From assembly GCF_042682545.1 (NCBI RefSeq), contig NZ_JBHUHQ010000003.1: DNA of 64,000 nt; one strand, 5' to 3'. Below the pieces are notes generated by a model. It saw only the letters and a program-made list of their open reading frames with translations, made no database searches and was not told where the DNA came from. The translations under genes were made by a program, and so were the position numbers. Source of the stretch: Ornithinibacillus salinisoli (GTDB taxonomy: Bacteria > Bacillota > Bacilli > Bacillales > Amphibacillaceae). Each line of letters opens with the position of its first letter. Position 1 is the first letter of the stretch. Of this stretch, positions 1-7,638 are shown piece by piece.

Positions 1-208
1 ATGAAGTAAAAAGTATTATCCGGTATTAGCCCCGGTTTCCCGGAGTTATCCCAGTCTTACAGGCAGGTTGCCCACGTGTTACTCACCCGTCCGCCGCTCG
101 TTCCACAAGCGTCACCCCGAAGGGATCAACTTGCTTCCCGCGCTCGACTTGCATGTATTAGGCACGCCGCCAGCGTTCGTCCTGAGCCAAGATCAAACTC
201 TCCATAGA
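1..208 (-). rRNA. rrs: 16S ribosomal RNA, 5' end only (partial)
   Basis: The reverse complement begins at about 208 with GGAGAGTTTGATC and continues with the universal GGCTCAGGACGAACGCTGGCGG segment (bases roughly 165-200 here) and GACGGGTGAGTAACACG near 80-100. These are the helix 1-6 landmarks of bacterial 16S rRNA. Only about 208 nt of the 5' end are present; the rest of the rrn operon lies beyond the left edge. It follows two promoters and a structured leader on the same strand. An open frame over this region (68-301, plus) is not a gene. Confidence 0.97.
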
Positions 209-452
209 AAACTCACTTTTGGTATTTTCAAAAGTGAAGTTGCACTTGTGCAAATAAGAACAAGTTCTTATTGTTTGCCAAAAAAGTTTGTATATGATTG
301 ACACCAATCAATCATATGAAAGTTCTTAGCTACTAGAAACACTAGCTTCTAGATTTGTTGCTTTTAAGAAAAACAGGGTTGTTTTTCTTGACATACTGGT
401 TGTTTTGTTCAGTTTTCAAAGATCAATTTTGTTTCTGCGTCGTTTTTAGCGA
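209..452 (-). other. rrn leader with processing hairpins
   Basis: This is the transcribed leader between the rrn promoters and mature 16S. It contains a perfect 8-bp hairpin (CACTTTTG 214-221 with CAAAAGTG 229-236) just upstream of the 16S 5' end, and a second 9-bp inverted repeat (AATAAGAAC 253-261, GTTCTTATT 264-272). Around 405-425 the minus strand reads TTTGAAAACTGAACAAAAC, a segment that recurs in Bacillus rRNA leaders and spacers (family knowledge). No coding gene is seen here. Confidence 0.7.
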
Positions 453-460
453 CAAGATAT

Positions 461-489
461 AATTTAACATAGTAGCAATTAAATGTCAA
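461..489 (-). promoter_or_regulatory. rrn promoter P2 (sigma-A type)
   Basis: On the minus strand a perfect -35 TTGACA (489-484) is followed after 17 bp by TAAATT (466-461). It lies about 250 bp upstream of mature 16S, as the proximal rrn promoter does in Bacillus. The -10 is only a 4/6 match, so the exact -10 register is uncertain. Confidence 0.7.
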
Positions 490-552
490 CAAGTTTTTTT
501 AAATTTGTTTTTAAATTTATTTGCTTGTTTTGTTTAACTGACAACAGAAATT

Positions 553-581
553 AATATATCATAGGTAAATTAGAAAATCAA
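553..581 (-). promoter_or_regulatory. rrn promoter P1 (sigma-A type)
   Basis: Minus-strand TTGATT (581-576), a 17-bp spacer and TATATT (558-553) form a good sigma-A promoter 92 bp upstream of P2. Tandem P1/P2 promoters about 90 bp apart are the usual arrangement for Bacillus rRNA operons. Confidence 0.65.
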
Positions 582-667
582 TATAAAAAACAAAAAAACA
601 CATAGCAAAAATGTATTTTTTTGTTTTGGTTTGAACAACGTTTTATTTAGTTAGTCACAAAAATGCA

Positions 668-889
668 TTATTGGTTCTTGCTTCGTTTAGGTATGTATTT
701 CATGCACTCTTTCTCATTAGAGACACGCCGAAGTATTTGAAAAAGGATTTTATACCTCTCCATCATTGCATACTTTACCATACGATCAATTCGGTGGTCT
801 TCCATATCCATTAATAGTTCATCAAGCTCACGCTTTACTAGGTATTCCATTTCTTTTTGTTCTATTTCGTTAATCATAAATCCTAGCAT
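668..889 (-). CDS. Small conserved-looking protein of unknown function, 73 aa
   Basis: I do not recognise this protein. The gene has a strong ribosome binding site (AGGTGATG at 893-900) in front of ATG at 889. The product is charged, predicted mostly alpha-helical, and has no signal peptide or membrane segment. The middle (KRELDELLMDMEDHRIDRMVKYAMMERYKILF) is amphipathic and the C-terminus is basic. It sits alone between the rrn promoters and divergent pdaB, on the strand of the ribosomal genes. The good RBS and protein-like composition argue for a real gene. Confidence 0.65.
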   Translation of the reverse strand: MLGFMINEIEQKEMEYLVKRELDELLMDMEDHRIDRMVKYAMMERYKILFQILRRVSNEKECMKYIPKRSKNQ

Positions 890-1123
890 TACATCACCTC
901 AAATTTATCCATAGTTCATTAATTAACATATCCTGAAATTAAAATTATTATGTATGGAAGTAATATTTTCTAATATTACATACCTACTGTACCCAGAACA
1001 CAACCTGTTTTATCCATATATTAGTCAATCTTTTATAACATACCTTCATTTGTATGTTCATATTTCCAATACAGTATCATACACATATGTAATAGGACAT
1101 GCAGTTGAATAGGAGTTGGTAAA

Positions 1124-1882
1124 GTGCAGCATTTCTATGTTTGGCGTTTTAAAAATTGGAAACGTTGGTTAGTAGTTATAGCCTTCGCATTGTTTACAGC
1201 AACTTTTTTATCGTTTGAGCAAAATGGGGCTTTTTCCATCTTCTCAAAAGATAAATCAGTTGCACTAACAAAAGGAAATGCAGATGAACCAAATATTGCA
1301 TTAACTTTTAATATAAGCTGGGGAGAAGAAAAAGTCTTTGATATCCTGAAACAACTTGAGCAGCACCAAGTACAAGCCACCTTCTTCGTAAGTGGTGAAT
1401 GGGCTGAACGGCATCCAGATATTCTAAAAAAGATCACAGAAGAAAAACATGAACTTGGTATGTTAGGGTACCGTTATAAAAGCTATTTAGAACAGGACAT
1501 AGAACAAGTGAGGAAAGATTTACTATATGCAAAAGAAATATTCCGTAAGCTTGGGTATGATAAAATGGAACTTGTCCGCGCACCAAGTGGGCATCTTAAT
1601 GAAGAAATTATTGAGTTAGCCGAAAGTCTAGGGAATAAAGTGGTCCATTGGAACGTGAATCCAAATGACTGGCAAAATCCTGGCACACAAGAAATTACTA
1701 ACCATGTCATGGAACAGACAGCAAATGGAGATATTATTTTATTACATGCCTCCGATTCTGTAAAACAAACAGCCGAATCCTTAAAAACAATACTTCCTGG
1801 ATTAAAAAACAAAGGATTTAAGTATGTGACTATATCAGAACTGATGAACCAAGCACATGCCGAATCTAAAATAGTTGATTAG
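1124..1882 (+). CDS. pdaB: PdaB-like polysaccharide deacetylase, spore-associated
   Basis: The 252-aa product matches the PdaB family (NodB-type carbohydrate esterase fold), which B. subtilis needs to keep spores stable after their formation. A short cytoplasmic N-terminus is followed by one membrane segment (about residues 14-31) and then the deacetylase domain. The start is GTG 1124, chosen for the AGGAG at 1111-1115. The first catalytic motif reads ALTFNISWGEE, so Asn63 replaces the usual Asp of TFD. The second motif lacks the canonical HxxxH histidines, as in B. subtilis PdaB. The terminal HASDS motif is intact. It is a single gene convergent with kbaA, the B. subtilis arrangement. B. subtilis pdaB is sigma-G controlled; I could not place a convincing sigma-G promoter here. 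Confidence 0.93.
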   Translation: MQHFYVWRFKNWKRWLVVIAFALFTATFLSFEQNGAFSIFSKDKSVALTKGNADEPNIALTFNISWGEEKVFDILKQLEQHQVQATFFVSGEWAERHPDILKKITEEKHELGMLGYRYKSYLEQDIEQVRKDLLYAKEIFRKLGYDKMELVRAPSGHLNEEIIELAESLGNKVVHWNVNPNDWQNPGTQEITNHVMEQTANGDIILLHASDSVKQTAESLKTILPGLKNKGFKYVTISELMNQAHAESKIVD

Positions 1883-1885
1883 AAA

Positions 1886-1920
1886 AAACCTGATGATTAT
1901 GTACATTAATCATCAGGTTT
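1886..1920. terminator. Bidirectional terminator between pdaB and kbaA
   Basis: A perfect 14-bp stem (AAACCTGATGATTA 1886-1899, TAATCATCAGGTTT 1907-1920) with a 7-nt loop is flanked by A and T tracts. It lies between two convergent genes and can serve both strands. Confidence 0.88.
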
Positions 1921-1923
1921 TAA

Positions 1924-2550
1924 TTATGCTTTTTTAGCTTTAGTAGTATTATTGCTACCTGTAGCATCATTTTGTAAACGATGAAGAATCAGAAGTTGGT
2001 ACGTATTACAAGCTAATAATGGGATTATCATTAACCAAGCATAGTCTGTCCCTTCTGTTCTTAGACCAGGGACCCATTCAACCGTTGTAATCACAACCAT
2101 AAAAAATAGTGCCGGTATAAAAGCACGTTTATTTGTCTCTTTAGCCTTAATCCTAGCAATGAACCAACTATACACGAGAAGTGCAACCGACATAAGTAAA
2201 TACCAAAGAATGGAAACCTCCCCTTTTGTTGCTTGGTACGGGAAGTACACGAGATCAAATGCAACAAATGCTATAACCAAAACTTGAACTGTTGGCCAAA
2301 AGGAACGGAAAAGTCCTAGACCTAAACGATTTACAAATAAATATGCAAAAAAGCCAGTTTGACTAACTACACTAAACACTAGTCCTAGGCCGATAAAAAA
2401 AACAATTAACCCAATTAATTCCATGAAATTAAATGGACTTAAGTACTCTTGATAATCCTCAGCTTTCACAAAGAAACTGGTTAAAAGACCAGTAACTCCA
2501 CCAATAGCTAATGTTTTTAAAAACAATCCAACGACTTTCCGACTATTCAA
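1924..2550 (-). CDS. kbaA: KbaA, activator of the KinB sporulation signalling pathway
   Basis: The 208-aa polytopic membrane protein has about six hydrophobic segments and a charged, Asn-rich C-terminal tail. Family, size and position between gerD and pdaB match KbaA, which in B. subtilis is needed for the sensor kinase KinB to feed the sporulation phosphorelay. It is transcribed on the ribosomal strand, opposite to its neighbours. Its mechanism is not evident from the sequence. Confidence 0.9.
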   Translation of the reverse strand: MNSRKVVGLFLKTLAIGGVTGLLTSFFVKAEDYQEYLSPFNFMELIGLIVFFIGLGLVFSVVSQTGFFAYLFVNRLGLGLFRSFWPTVQVLVIAFVAFDLVYFPYQATKGEVSILWYLLMSVALLVYSWFIARIKAKETNKRAFIPALFFMVVITTVEWVPGLRTEGTDYAWLMIIPLLACNTYQLLILHRLQNDATGSNNTTKAKKA

Positions 2551-2665
2551 TACTATTTCCTCCTACTGCACACACTATGTATGTCAACTTATTCAATAAA
2601 ATTATTCTTCAAAATATGTCCAATCGTATTTTAACATGAACACATGTTTTTTTCCTTTTTGAAGT

Positions 2666-2694
2666 GCATATTTTTTATTTTTAAACCCATATTA
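2666..2694 (+). promoter_or_regulatory. Sigma-G type promoter of gerD
   Basis: GCATA (2666-2670), a 17-bp spacer and CATATTA (2688-2694) fit the forespore sigma-G consensus (GHATR, N17-18, CATHHTA, known from B. subtilis). gerD is a known sigma-G gene there. The promoter lies inside the longer open frame starting at 2644, which supports the downstream start at 2722. Confidence 0.72.
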
Positions 2695-2721
2695 ATTATA
2701 AGCGGAAGGAGGATTCTTTGG

Positions 2722-3363
2722 ATGCTGCGTATCGTTTATTTATTTGTTTTTGGAATGTTACTATTCCTCGGCGCTTGTGGTGGGGAGAGCGCTAATAAAG
2801 AAACCGACTATGACGCAACCAAAAAAATGGTTGTTGATATACTACAAACCGAAGATGGAAAAAAAGCATTGGGTGAAATTTTAGCTGATGAAAAGATGCA
2901 GGAAAGACTTGTCATTGAATCCAATGCTGTTAAACAAGCTATAAATGAAACCCTTACTTCGGATAAGGGAAAAGAAATGTGGAAAAAGTTATTTGAAGAC
3001 CCAAAATTTGTGGAAACTTATGTAAAATCAATTGAAGAGGACCAAAAAAAATTAATGACTGATCTGTTAAAGGATTCGGAGTATCAAAAACAAATGCTTG
3101 ATTTATTGCAGAATCCTGAAATGACGGATCAGATGTTACAAACGCTAAAAAGCCAACAATTTCGGTCGCACTTAGAAGAAACAATACAACAAACGTTTGA
3201 ATCACCGCTATTCCAAGCCAAAATTCAGGATATCCTTTTAAAGGCTGCTGAAAAGCAAGGAAGTGGCCAACAAGGTGGTCAAGGGCAAGGCGGTGGTCAA
3301 TCCGGTGGTGGCGGCGGAGAAGGCGGTGACTCTGGCGGCGGCTCAGGCGGTGGCGGAAGTTAA
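2722..3363 (+). CDS. gerD: GerD spore germination lipoprotein
   Basis: The product (213 aa from ATG 2722) begins with a lipoprotein signal and the lipobox LGAC, giving lipid-modified Cys19. A charged helical domain follows, then a C-terminal tail of about 35 residues that is nearly all Gly, Ser and Gln. GerD is the inner-membrane lipoprotein that organises nutrient germinant receptors into germinosomes. The 2722 start is chosen over 2644 because AAGGAGG (2706-2712) stands 9 nt upstream and the sigma-G promoter lies between the two candidates. Its position opposite salA is the usual one. Confidence 0.93.
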   Translation: MLRIVYLFVFGMLLFLGACGGESANKETDYDATKKMVVDILQTEDGKKALGEILADEKMQERLVIESNAVKQAINETLTSDKGKEMWKKLFEDPKFVETYVKSIEEDQKKLMTDLLKDSEYQKQMLDLLQNPEMTDQMLQTLKSQQFRSHLEETIQQTFESPLFQAKIQDILLKAAEKQGSGQQGGQGQGGGQSGGGGGEGGDSGGGSGGGGS

Positions 3364-3375
3364 TGCCTTTACCAC

Positions 3376-3422
3376 AAAAAGCTAAGACATAACACAATGA
3401 ATGGGTTATGTCTTAGCTTTTT
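3376..3422. terminator. Bidirectional terminator between gerD and salA
   Basis: GCTAAGACATAAC (3381-3393) pairs perfectly with GTTATGTCTTAGC (3405-3417). A and T tracts lie on either side, between convergent genes. Confidence 0.9.
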
Positions 3423-3428
3423 AAATGT

Positions 3429-4499
3429 TTATTCTTCTACTTTTGCAATTACTTTTGCTGCAATTTTATGGTATTCCTTACCAAGTGGATGGTCTTCCTG
3501 GTAAACAGAAGGAGCAAAAACATCCTCCTCTTCATATGGCTGTTGAAGTGGTAATTGACCTAATACTTTCGTTTTCAAAACCTCTGCAAGCTTTTGTCCG
3601 CCGCCACGACCGAAAACATATTCTTTTTCGCCAGTTACTTTGCTTTGGAAGTATGCCATGTTTTCCACAACACCTAATATTTCGTGTTCTGTTTTAATTG
3701 CCATTTGACCAGCACGCGCTGCAACAAATGCGGCAGTTGGGTGTGGCGTTGTGACAATAACTTCTTTACAGGAAGGCAATAACTCATGAACGTCCATAGC
3801 GATGTCACCTGTACCTGGTGGTAGATCAAGTAGAAGGTAATCTAGATCGCCCCACTCCACTTCTTTAAAGAAGCTGTTCAGCATTTTACCTAACATTGGG
3901 CCACGCCAAATAATTGGCGAATTATCTTCAACAAAGAAGCCCATAGAAACTAATTTCACACCAAATCGTTCTACAGGGATAATTTTTTCTGCTCGAACTA
4001 CAGGCCTTTCTTCTACACCCATCATATCAGGAATACTAAAGCCATAAATATCAGCATCGATAATTCCTACTTTTTTACCTAAACGCATTAATGCCATTGC
4101 TAGGTTAACGGTAACAGTCGATTTCCCGACGCCACCCTTTCCACTTGCGACAGCAATAAAGTGAGGCTGCTTATTTCCACCCATCAACGTTTTTTCTTGT
4201 GCATTTTGCATTGCAGGTTGGAATTTTTTAATTACTTCATCCGGAAGCTGCTCAAATCGCAACCCAACAGTTGTTGCTCCATTTTTCTTTAAAATACCAA
4301 CTAACTCTTGCTGCAACTGCATTTGTTCGGCGGTATTTGTTTTACCTATCGCAACTTTAACACTTATATGCTTTTTCTCTTCTTTTATCGTTACTTCTGA
4401 AATCCCACCAGTTTCTTCTAGTGTTCTATGTAAAAATGGGTCTTTTACAGGGTTTAGGAGTTGTACTACTTCTTCTTTAGTTAACAATTGTAAGTCCAC
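3429..4499 (-). CDS. salA: SalA, Mrp/NBP35-family P-loop ATPase
   Basis: The 356-aa protein has an N-terminal MIP18/DUF59-like domain (about 1-90) and a Mrp-type deviant Walker A, SGKGGVGKST, near residue 115. The family includes iron-sulfur cluster carriers, but the CxxC ligand pair usual near the C-terminus is absent: the segment reads ENMAYFQSKVTGEKEYVFG. The same loss is seen in B. subtilis SalA, an ATP-dependent regulator that represses scoC. The call is therefore SalA rather than ApbC. It lies downstream of cwlD and convergent with gerD. Confidence 0.92.
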   Translation of the reverse strand: MDLQLLTKEEVVQLLNPVKDPFLHRTLEETGGISEVTIKEEKKHISVKVAIGKTNTAEQMQLQQELVGILKKNGATTVGLRFEQLPDEVIKKFQPAMQNAQEKTLMGGNKQPHFIAVASGKGGVGKSTVTVNLAMALMRLGKKVGIIDADIYGFSIPDMMGVEERPVVRAEKIIPVERFGVKLVSMGFFVEDNSPIIWRGPMLGKMLNSFFKEVEWGDLDYLLLDLPPGTGDIAMDVHELLPSCKEVIVTTPHPTAAFVAARAGQMAIKTEHEILGVVENMAYFQSKVTGEKEYVFGRGGGQKLAEVLKTKVLGQLPLQQPYEEEDVFAPSVYQEDHPLGKEYHKIAAKVIAKVEE

Positions 4500-4601
4500 C
4501 TTCCTTATCCTAGCTTCGTAAACTTTATAGTTTGTCCAACGCTAGTATAACACAAATCACGTAAAACCTAAGTGATATGAATCGTGGAAGGGTTTTCCTT
4601 T

Positions 4602-5327
4602 TTATTCCTCTACATCCTTTGGCTCCTCTGTAACAAATCTTAAAATCCCTGTATATATACTACCTGCCATTTGTCGTTGATAATCATCTTGTTTTAATTG
4701 CTCCCGTTCTTCAACATTGGATAAAAATCCAATTTCAACTAACGCACCGGGGATTTCTGCATTCTTCAATAAGTAAAGATGATTAATCGATAATGCGGAT
4801 CTCTTTGTATTTTCTAAATTACGAGTGATTTCATCTTGAACCATTTTGGCTAAATGTTTTCCTTCCTCCGATTTGGGATAATAAAACGTTTGAGCTCCCT
4901 TCCATTGTGATGAAGGTGTAGCATTTAAATGAATAGATAAGAAAAAATCTGCATCTTTATCATGGATAAACTGCATTCTTTTCCGAATATCTTCCGCCTT
5001 TCGCTTCGACAATCCCTTTGTATCCTCCGCTGCTAAATCTTTATCTGTCTCTCTAGTTAAATATACGAGCGCACCTGCTTGCTGCAAATAATCTTGTAAT
5101 TTTTTCGAAACCTCTAACGCAATATCTTTTTCAAGAGTATCATCTTTACCGACCGCTCCTCCATCCACTCCTCCATGACCAGGGTCAATCACAATGGTCT
5201 TACCTGATAACGGAAGTGACCATGTTCCCCAAGTATTCTCTGTTGTATTCAAAATCGGAATTTGTACTAAGACAATTAGCACAATAATGCCAAGCAACCA
5301 AATGACTAATTTTCCGTAACGATCCAT
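4602..5327 (-). CDS. cwlD: CwlD, germination-specific N-acetylmuramoyl-L-alanine amidase
   Basis: The 241-aa product has an N-terminal membrane anchor (about 8-25) and a zinc amidase_3 domain: VIDPGHGG near residue 50, FFLSIHLNA near 132, and the catalytic-glutamate motif ALVEIGFLSN near 198. CwlD removes peptide side chains from spore cortex muramic acid so that muramic-delta-lactam can form, which lets cortex-lytic enzymes recognise the cortex. It is followed 100 bp later by salA, as in B. subtilis. The ybaK gene usually found just upstream is missing here. Confidence 0.94.
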   Translation of the reverse strand: MDRYGKLVIWLLGIIVLIVLVQIPILNTTENTWGTWSLPLSGKTIVIDPGHGGVDGGAVGKDDTLEKDIALEVSKKLQDYLQQAGALVYLTRETDKDLAAEDTKGLSKRKAEDIRKRMQFIHDKDADFFLSIHLNATPSSQWKGAQTFYYPKSEEGKHLAKMVQDEITRNLENTKRSALSINHLYLLKNAEIPGALVEIGFLSNVEEREQLKQDDYQRQMAGSIYTGILRFVTEEPKDVEE

Positions 5328-5358
5328 CCTACTCGCCCCTTATCCTAATCCTTTTCCT

Positions 5359-5387
5359 ATTCTATGGGACAGGTTATCGCTTTATGA
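5359..5387 (-). promoter_or_regulatory. Sigma-E-like promoter of cwlD
   Basis: On the minus strand TCATAAA (5387-5381), a 14-bp spacer and CATAGAAT (5366-5359) resemble the mother-cell sigma-E consensus (ATA-rich -35, CATACAAT -10). B. subtilis cwlD is expressed from an upstream sigma-E promoter. The site lies about 32 bp upstream of the cwlD start. Confidence 0.5.
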
Positions 5388-5522
5388 CAAGATTAAATTG
5401 AGAGCGAGTTCCATTCTATCAACATGAACCAGACATGGATTATGTTATTTCATAAAACACCTTCATCCATAGAAATACTTCTTCCAATACAACAAGTGAA
5501 TTGTTGCAAGGAATACATAACA

Positions 5523-5553
5523 AAATCGCACAGTAAAAAATACTGTGCGATTT
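5523..5553 (-). terminator. Terminator after the YknX-like gene
   Basis: A perfect 13-bp stem (AAATCGCACAGTA 5523-5535, TACTGTGCGATTT 5541-5553) with an A5 loop is followed on the minus strand by TTGTTAT. The rest of the 5328-5572 gap holds only the cwlD promoter candidate and a small TTGTTG inverted repeat (5491-5507). Confidence 0.8.
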
Positions 5554-5572
5554 GATATGCGAACGATCTCTT

Positions 5573-6802
5573 TTATCTAGAAAGAATACCTATGATCAAA
5601 TATTTTTTCCAATTCTCATAATCACCAAGCTTTAGCCACGGTGCTTTTGTAATTTTAAATGGAGTCACAAATGTCGTATCAGCATAAACGGAACTTAACT
5701 CTTCTGTTAAGATCCATTCACCTGTGGATGCTCCATCCTTGACTTCAACACTACCATCCATACGAATACCCGATTGAACAGGTACTTTTTGTATTTTACC
5801 TACTTCAGTTAATTTCCACAAATGATCATCAAACAATCTATCTTCCCTAACTACCGTCGCATTCATTGCGTCATCTAAAATTACCGATATGTCTGCATGA
5901 TAACCAGGTAACAGTGCATCTAATTCTTCTCCATCATCAAACAAAACTTCAAACGCATATTTACTTTCGTTTGTTATTTCAGCGCCATCAACCGGAGAAA
6001 CTCCCACTTCCTCAATAACACCTTGATAGTGATGATCATCACTATCCGACACATCAATGTGAACAGGCAATCCTTGTTCCACTTGTTTACGTTCATCCTC
6101 TTGAAGCTCACCCTGTACCACTAACTTTGTATCTTCGATAACAATGAGAGGATCGCTTAACGTCGTCGAGATCGTTTTTACTTTCCCTTGATACGGACTT
6201 TCTACAGTAATTGTATCTCCATTTGATTGAAGTTCCTCTAACTGAGATTGAATACTTAGTGCCTGCTCTTTCCTTGCAGAAAGCTCCATTTCCTTCTCAA
6301 TAAGATACTGCTTCTTTAATAGGTCTGCTTCAACAGGTTCACGAGGAGGAGATATATTCTCATTCTCATCTTCTTCACCCTGACTTATCACCGGTATAGT
6401 TGGACGAGGAATCTCATATGCCACCATTTCAGTTATCGCATCCTCTATCGCGGTAATTTCTCCGTTGACTTTTTCCAATTCGCTTACTAGGAAGGCTTCC
6501 GTTTCAGCAAAATCGTTTACACGATACGTAAATAGTGGATCCCCGACATTAATTTCATTTCCTTCTTCCAATGAAAAACCTTGAAAGCTACCGGCAGTTT
6601 CATCAAAATACACGTAACTTTCACCGGAGTATGCGATAACTCCAGGAGCTTCCACCGTATCAAAGAGATCCGCTTCAAATGTCATGTCCCAATCCGAAAC
6701 GTGAGCCTTTCGATTAACTTTTCCGTCATCATCCATCCACACTAATATTCCATTGGTTACTATAAATAATAGAATAGCTATCCAAATAAGTTTTTTCCGC
6801 AT
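5573..6802 (-). CDS. YknX/HlyD-like membrane fusion (adaptor) protein
   Basis: The 409-aa protein has an N-terminal membrane anchor (about 5-22), an N-terminal beta/barrel half, a coiled-coil hairpin (about 100-210) broken by an acidic, proline-rich insert (PTIPVISQGEEDENENISPP), and a lipoyl/barrel half starting at SPYQGKVKTI. This is the architecture of the extracytoplasmic adaptor of ABC-type exporters such as YknX or MacA. It overlaps the upstream YIP1-family gene by one base (TAATG), so the two are translationally coupled. In B. subtilis the order is yknW-yknX-yknY-yknZ, but no ATPase or permease gene follows here; the transcript ends at the terminator at 5523. Substrate unknown. Confidence 0.75.
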   Translation of the reverse strand: MRKKLIWIAILLFIVTNGILVWMDDDGKVNRKAHVSDWDMTFEADLFDTVEAPGVIAYSGESYVYFDETAGSFQGFSLEEGNEINVGDPLFTYRVNDFAETEAFLVSELEKVNGEITAIEDAITEMVAYEIPRPTIPVISQGEEDENENISPPREPVEADLLKKQYLIEKEMELSARKEQALSIQSQLEELQSNGDTITVESPYQGKVKTISTTLSDPLIVIEDTKLVVQGELQEDERKQVEQGLPVHIDVSDSDDHHYQGVIEEVGVSPVDGAEITNESKYAFEVLFDDGEELDALLPGYHADISVILDDAMNATVVREDRLFDDHLWKLTEVGKIQKVPVQSGIRMDGSVEVKDGASTGEWILTEELSSVYADTTFVTPFKITKAPWLKLGDYENWKKYLIIGILSR

Positions 6803-7485
6803 TATTCAAACCACCTACCAATCAAGTTAACATCAGTGTCAGCTAATAATGCAGTCACAATCCAGAAAGCAATATGTAATAAAATTACCGTTACCCATAT
6901 CCACAGCTTTTTCGTTGCTGATAATTTTTGGAGAAACTTTATTTGGAACCAGATTATCCATAATTGAAATAGTGAGATTGAACCAAACAAATAAATAAGA
7001 AACGGATTTTCAGTCATATAGGAAGCAATAATCCCAAACGATAACGGGGAAACATACCAATCTAATCCTACATATAAGAAAAAGGGAATCCATATAACTC
7101 TCTCTAGAAGCATTACAGATAGTACGATTAATTGCATCAAAACTAATTTCCGATAAGGAATTGATGTTACAAGATAAAAAATGAAAGAAGGTATAAATAA
7201 TACTACTACCGCTAGTAAGATTGAAAAACTAATCCTTCCAATAATGAACCAAAACTTACGAAGTTCATATTCATGTGAGGATAAATGTACAGCATTACTA
7301 GAAATAAGGTCTGAACCAATACCCAACAATGCCATCCATGCATAAATAACCACACTAAAAAAACTTACTAAGATCGCCAGTTTCCAAAGGTTTTTAATAG
7401 TTTCAGCCCTTCTAATTCGAAAGACATGGTCGTCGATTGCGAAGAATAGTTTGATTAAATGAATAGAATAAGTCATCGAATTCAT
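6802..7485 (-). CDS. YknW-like YIP1-family membrane protein
   Basis: The 227-aa integral membrane protein has five hydrophobic segments (near 33-55, 88-110, 115-140, 155-178 and 193-215). Topology and its position directly upstream of a YknX-like adaptor match YknW of the B. subtilis YknWXYZ exporter, a YIP1-domain protein thought to assist assembly of the complex. The identification leans heavily on this pairing. I found no convincing promoter in the AT-rich 7486-7595 region. Confidence 0.62.
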   Translation of the reverse strand: MNSMTYSIHLIKLFFAIDDHVFRIRRAETIKNLWKLAILVSFFSVVIYAWMALLGIGSDLISSNAVHLSSHEYELRKFWFIIGRISFSILLAVVVLFIPSFIFYLVTSIPYRKLVLMQLIVLSVMLLERVIWIPFFLYVGLDWYVSPLSFGIIASYMTENPFLIYLFGSISLFQLWIIWFQIKFLQKLSATKKLWIWVTVILLHIAFWIVTALLADTDVNLIGRWFE

Positions 7486-7595
7486 CCTTTTTCACTTATG
7501 GCTTGTTCACACATGTTTTTTCCAATTTTACCTTAAAATTCAACAAATTTCTATTGTTTTCTTTTTATTTTGAAAATATAGGTACTTAAGACCTA

Positions 7596-7624
7596 AAAAT
7601 ACCCCCCCTGAAAAAAGAGGGGGG
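7596..7624 (-). terminator. Terminator after the acetyltransferase gene
   Basis: On the minus strand a G/C stem (six GC pairs, plus strand 7602-7608 with 7619-7624) with a T-rich loop is followed by TATTTTTAG. It separates the acetyltransferase from the YknWX-like pair. Confidence 0.8.
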
Positions 7625-7638
7625 ATAGTACACTCCAA

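Noticed and set aside
68..301. Plus-strand open frame of 77 codons
   Set aside because: It lies on the antisense of the 16S 5' end and leader; no RBS.
1021..1123. Sigma-G promoter for pdaB
   Set aside because: Several CATA and GTAT fragments occur but none combines both elements at 17-18 bp spacing.
2644..2721. Upstream start for GerD
   Set aside because: The sigma-G promoter and RBS lie downstream of it, and the lipoprotein signal begins at 2722.
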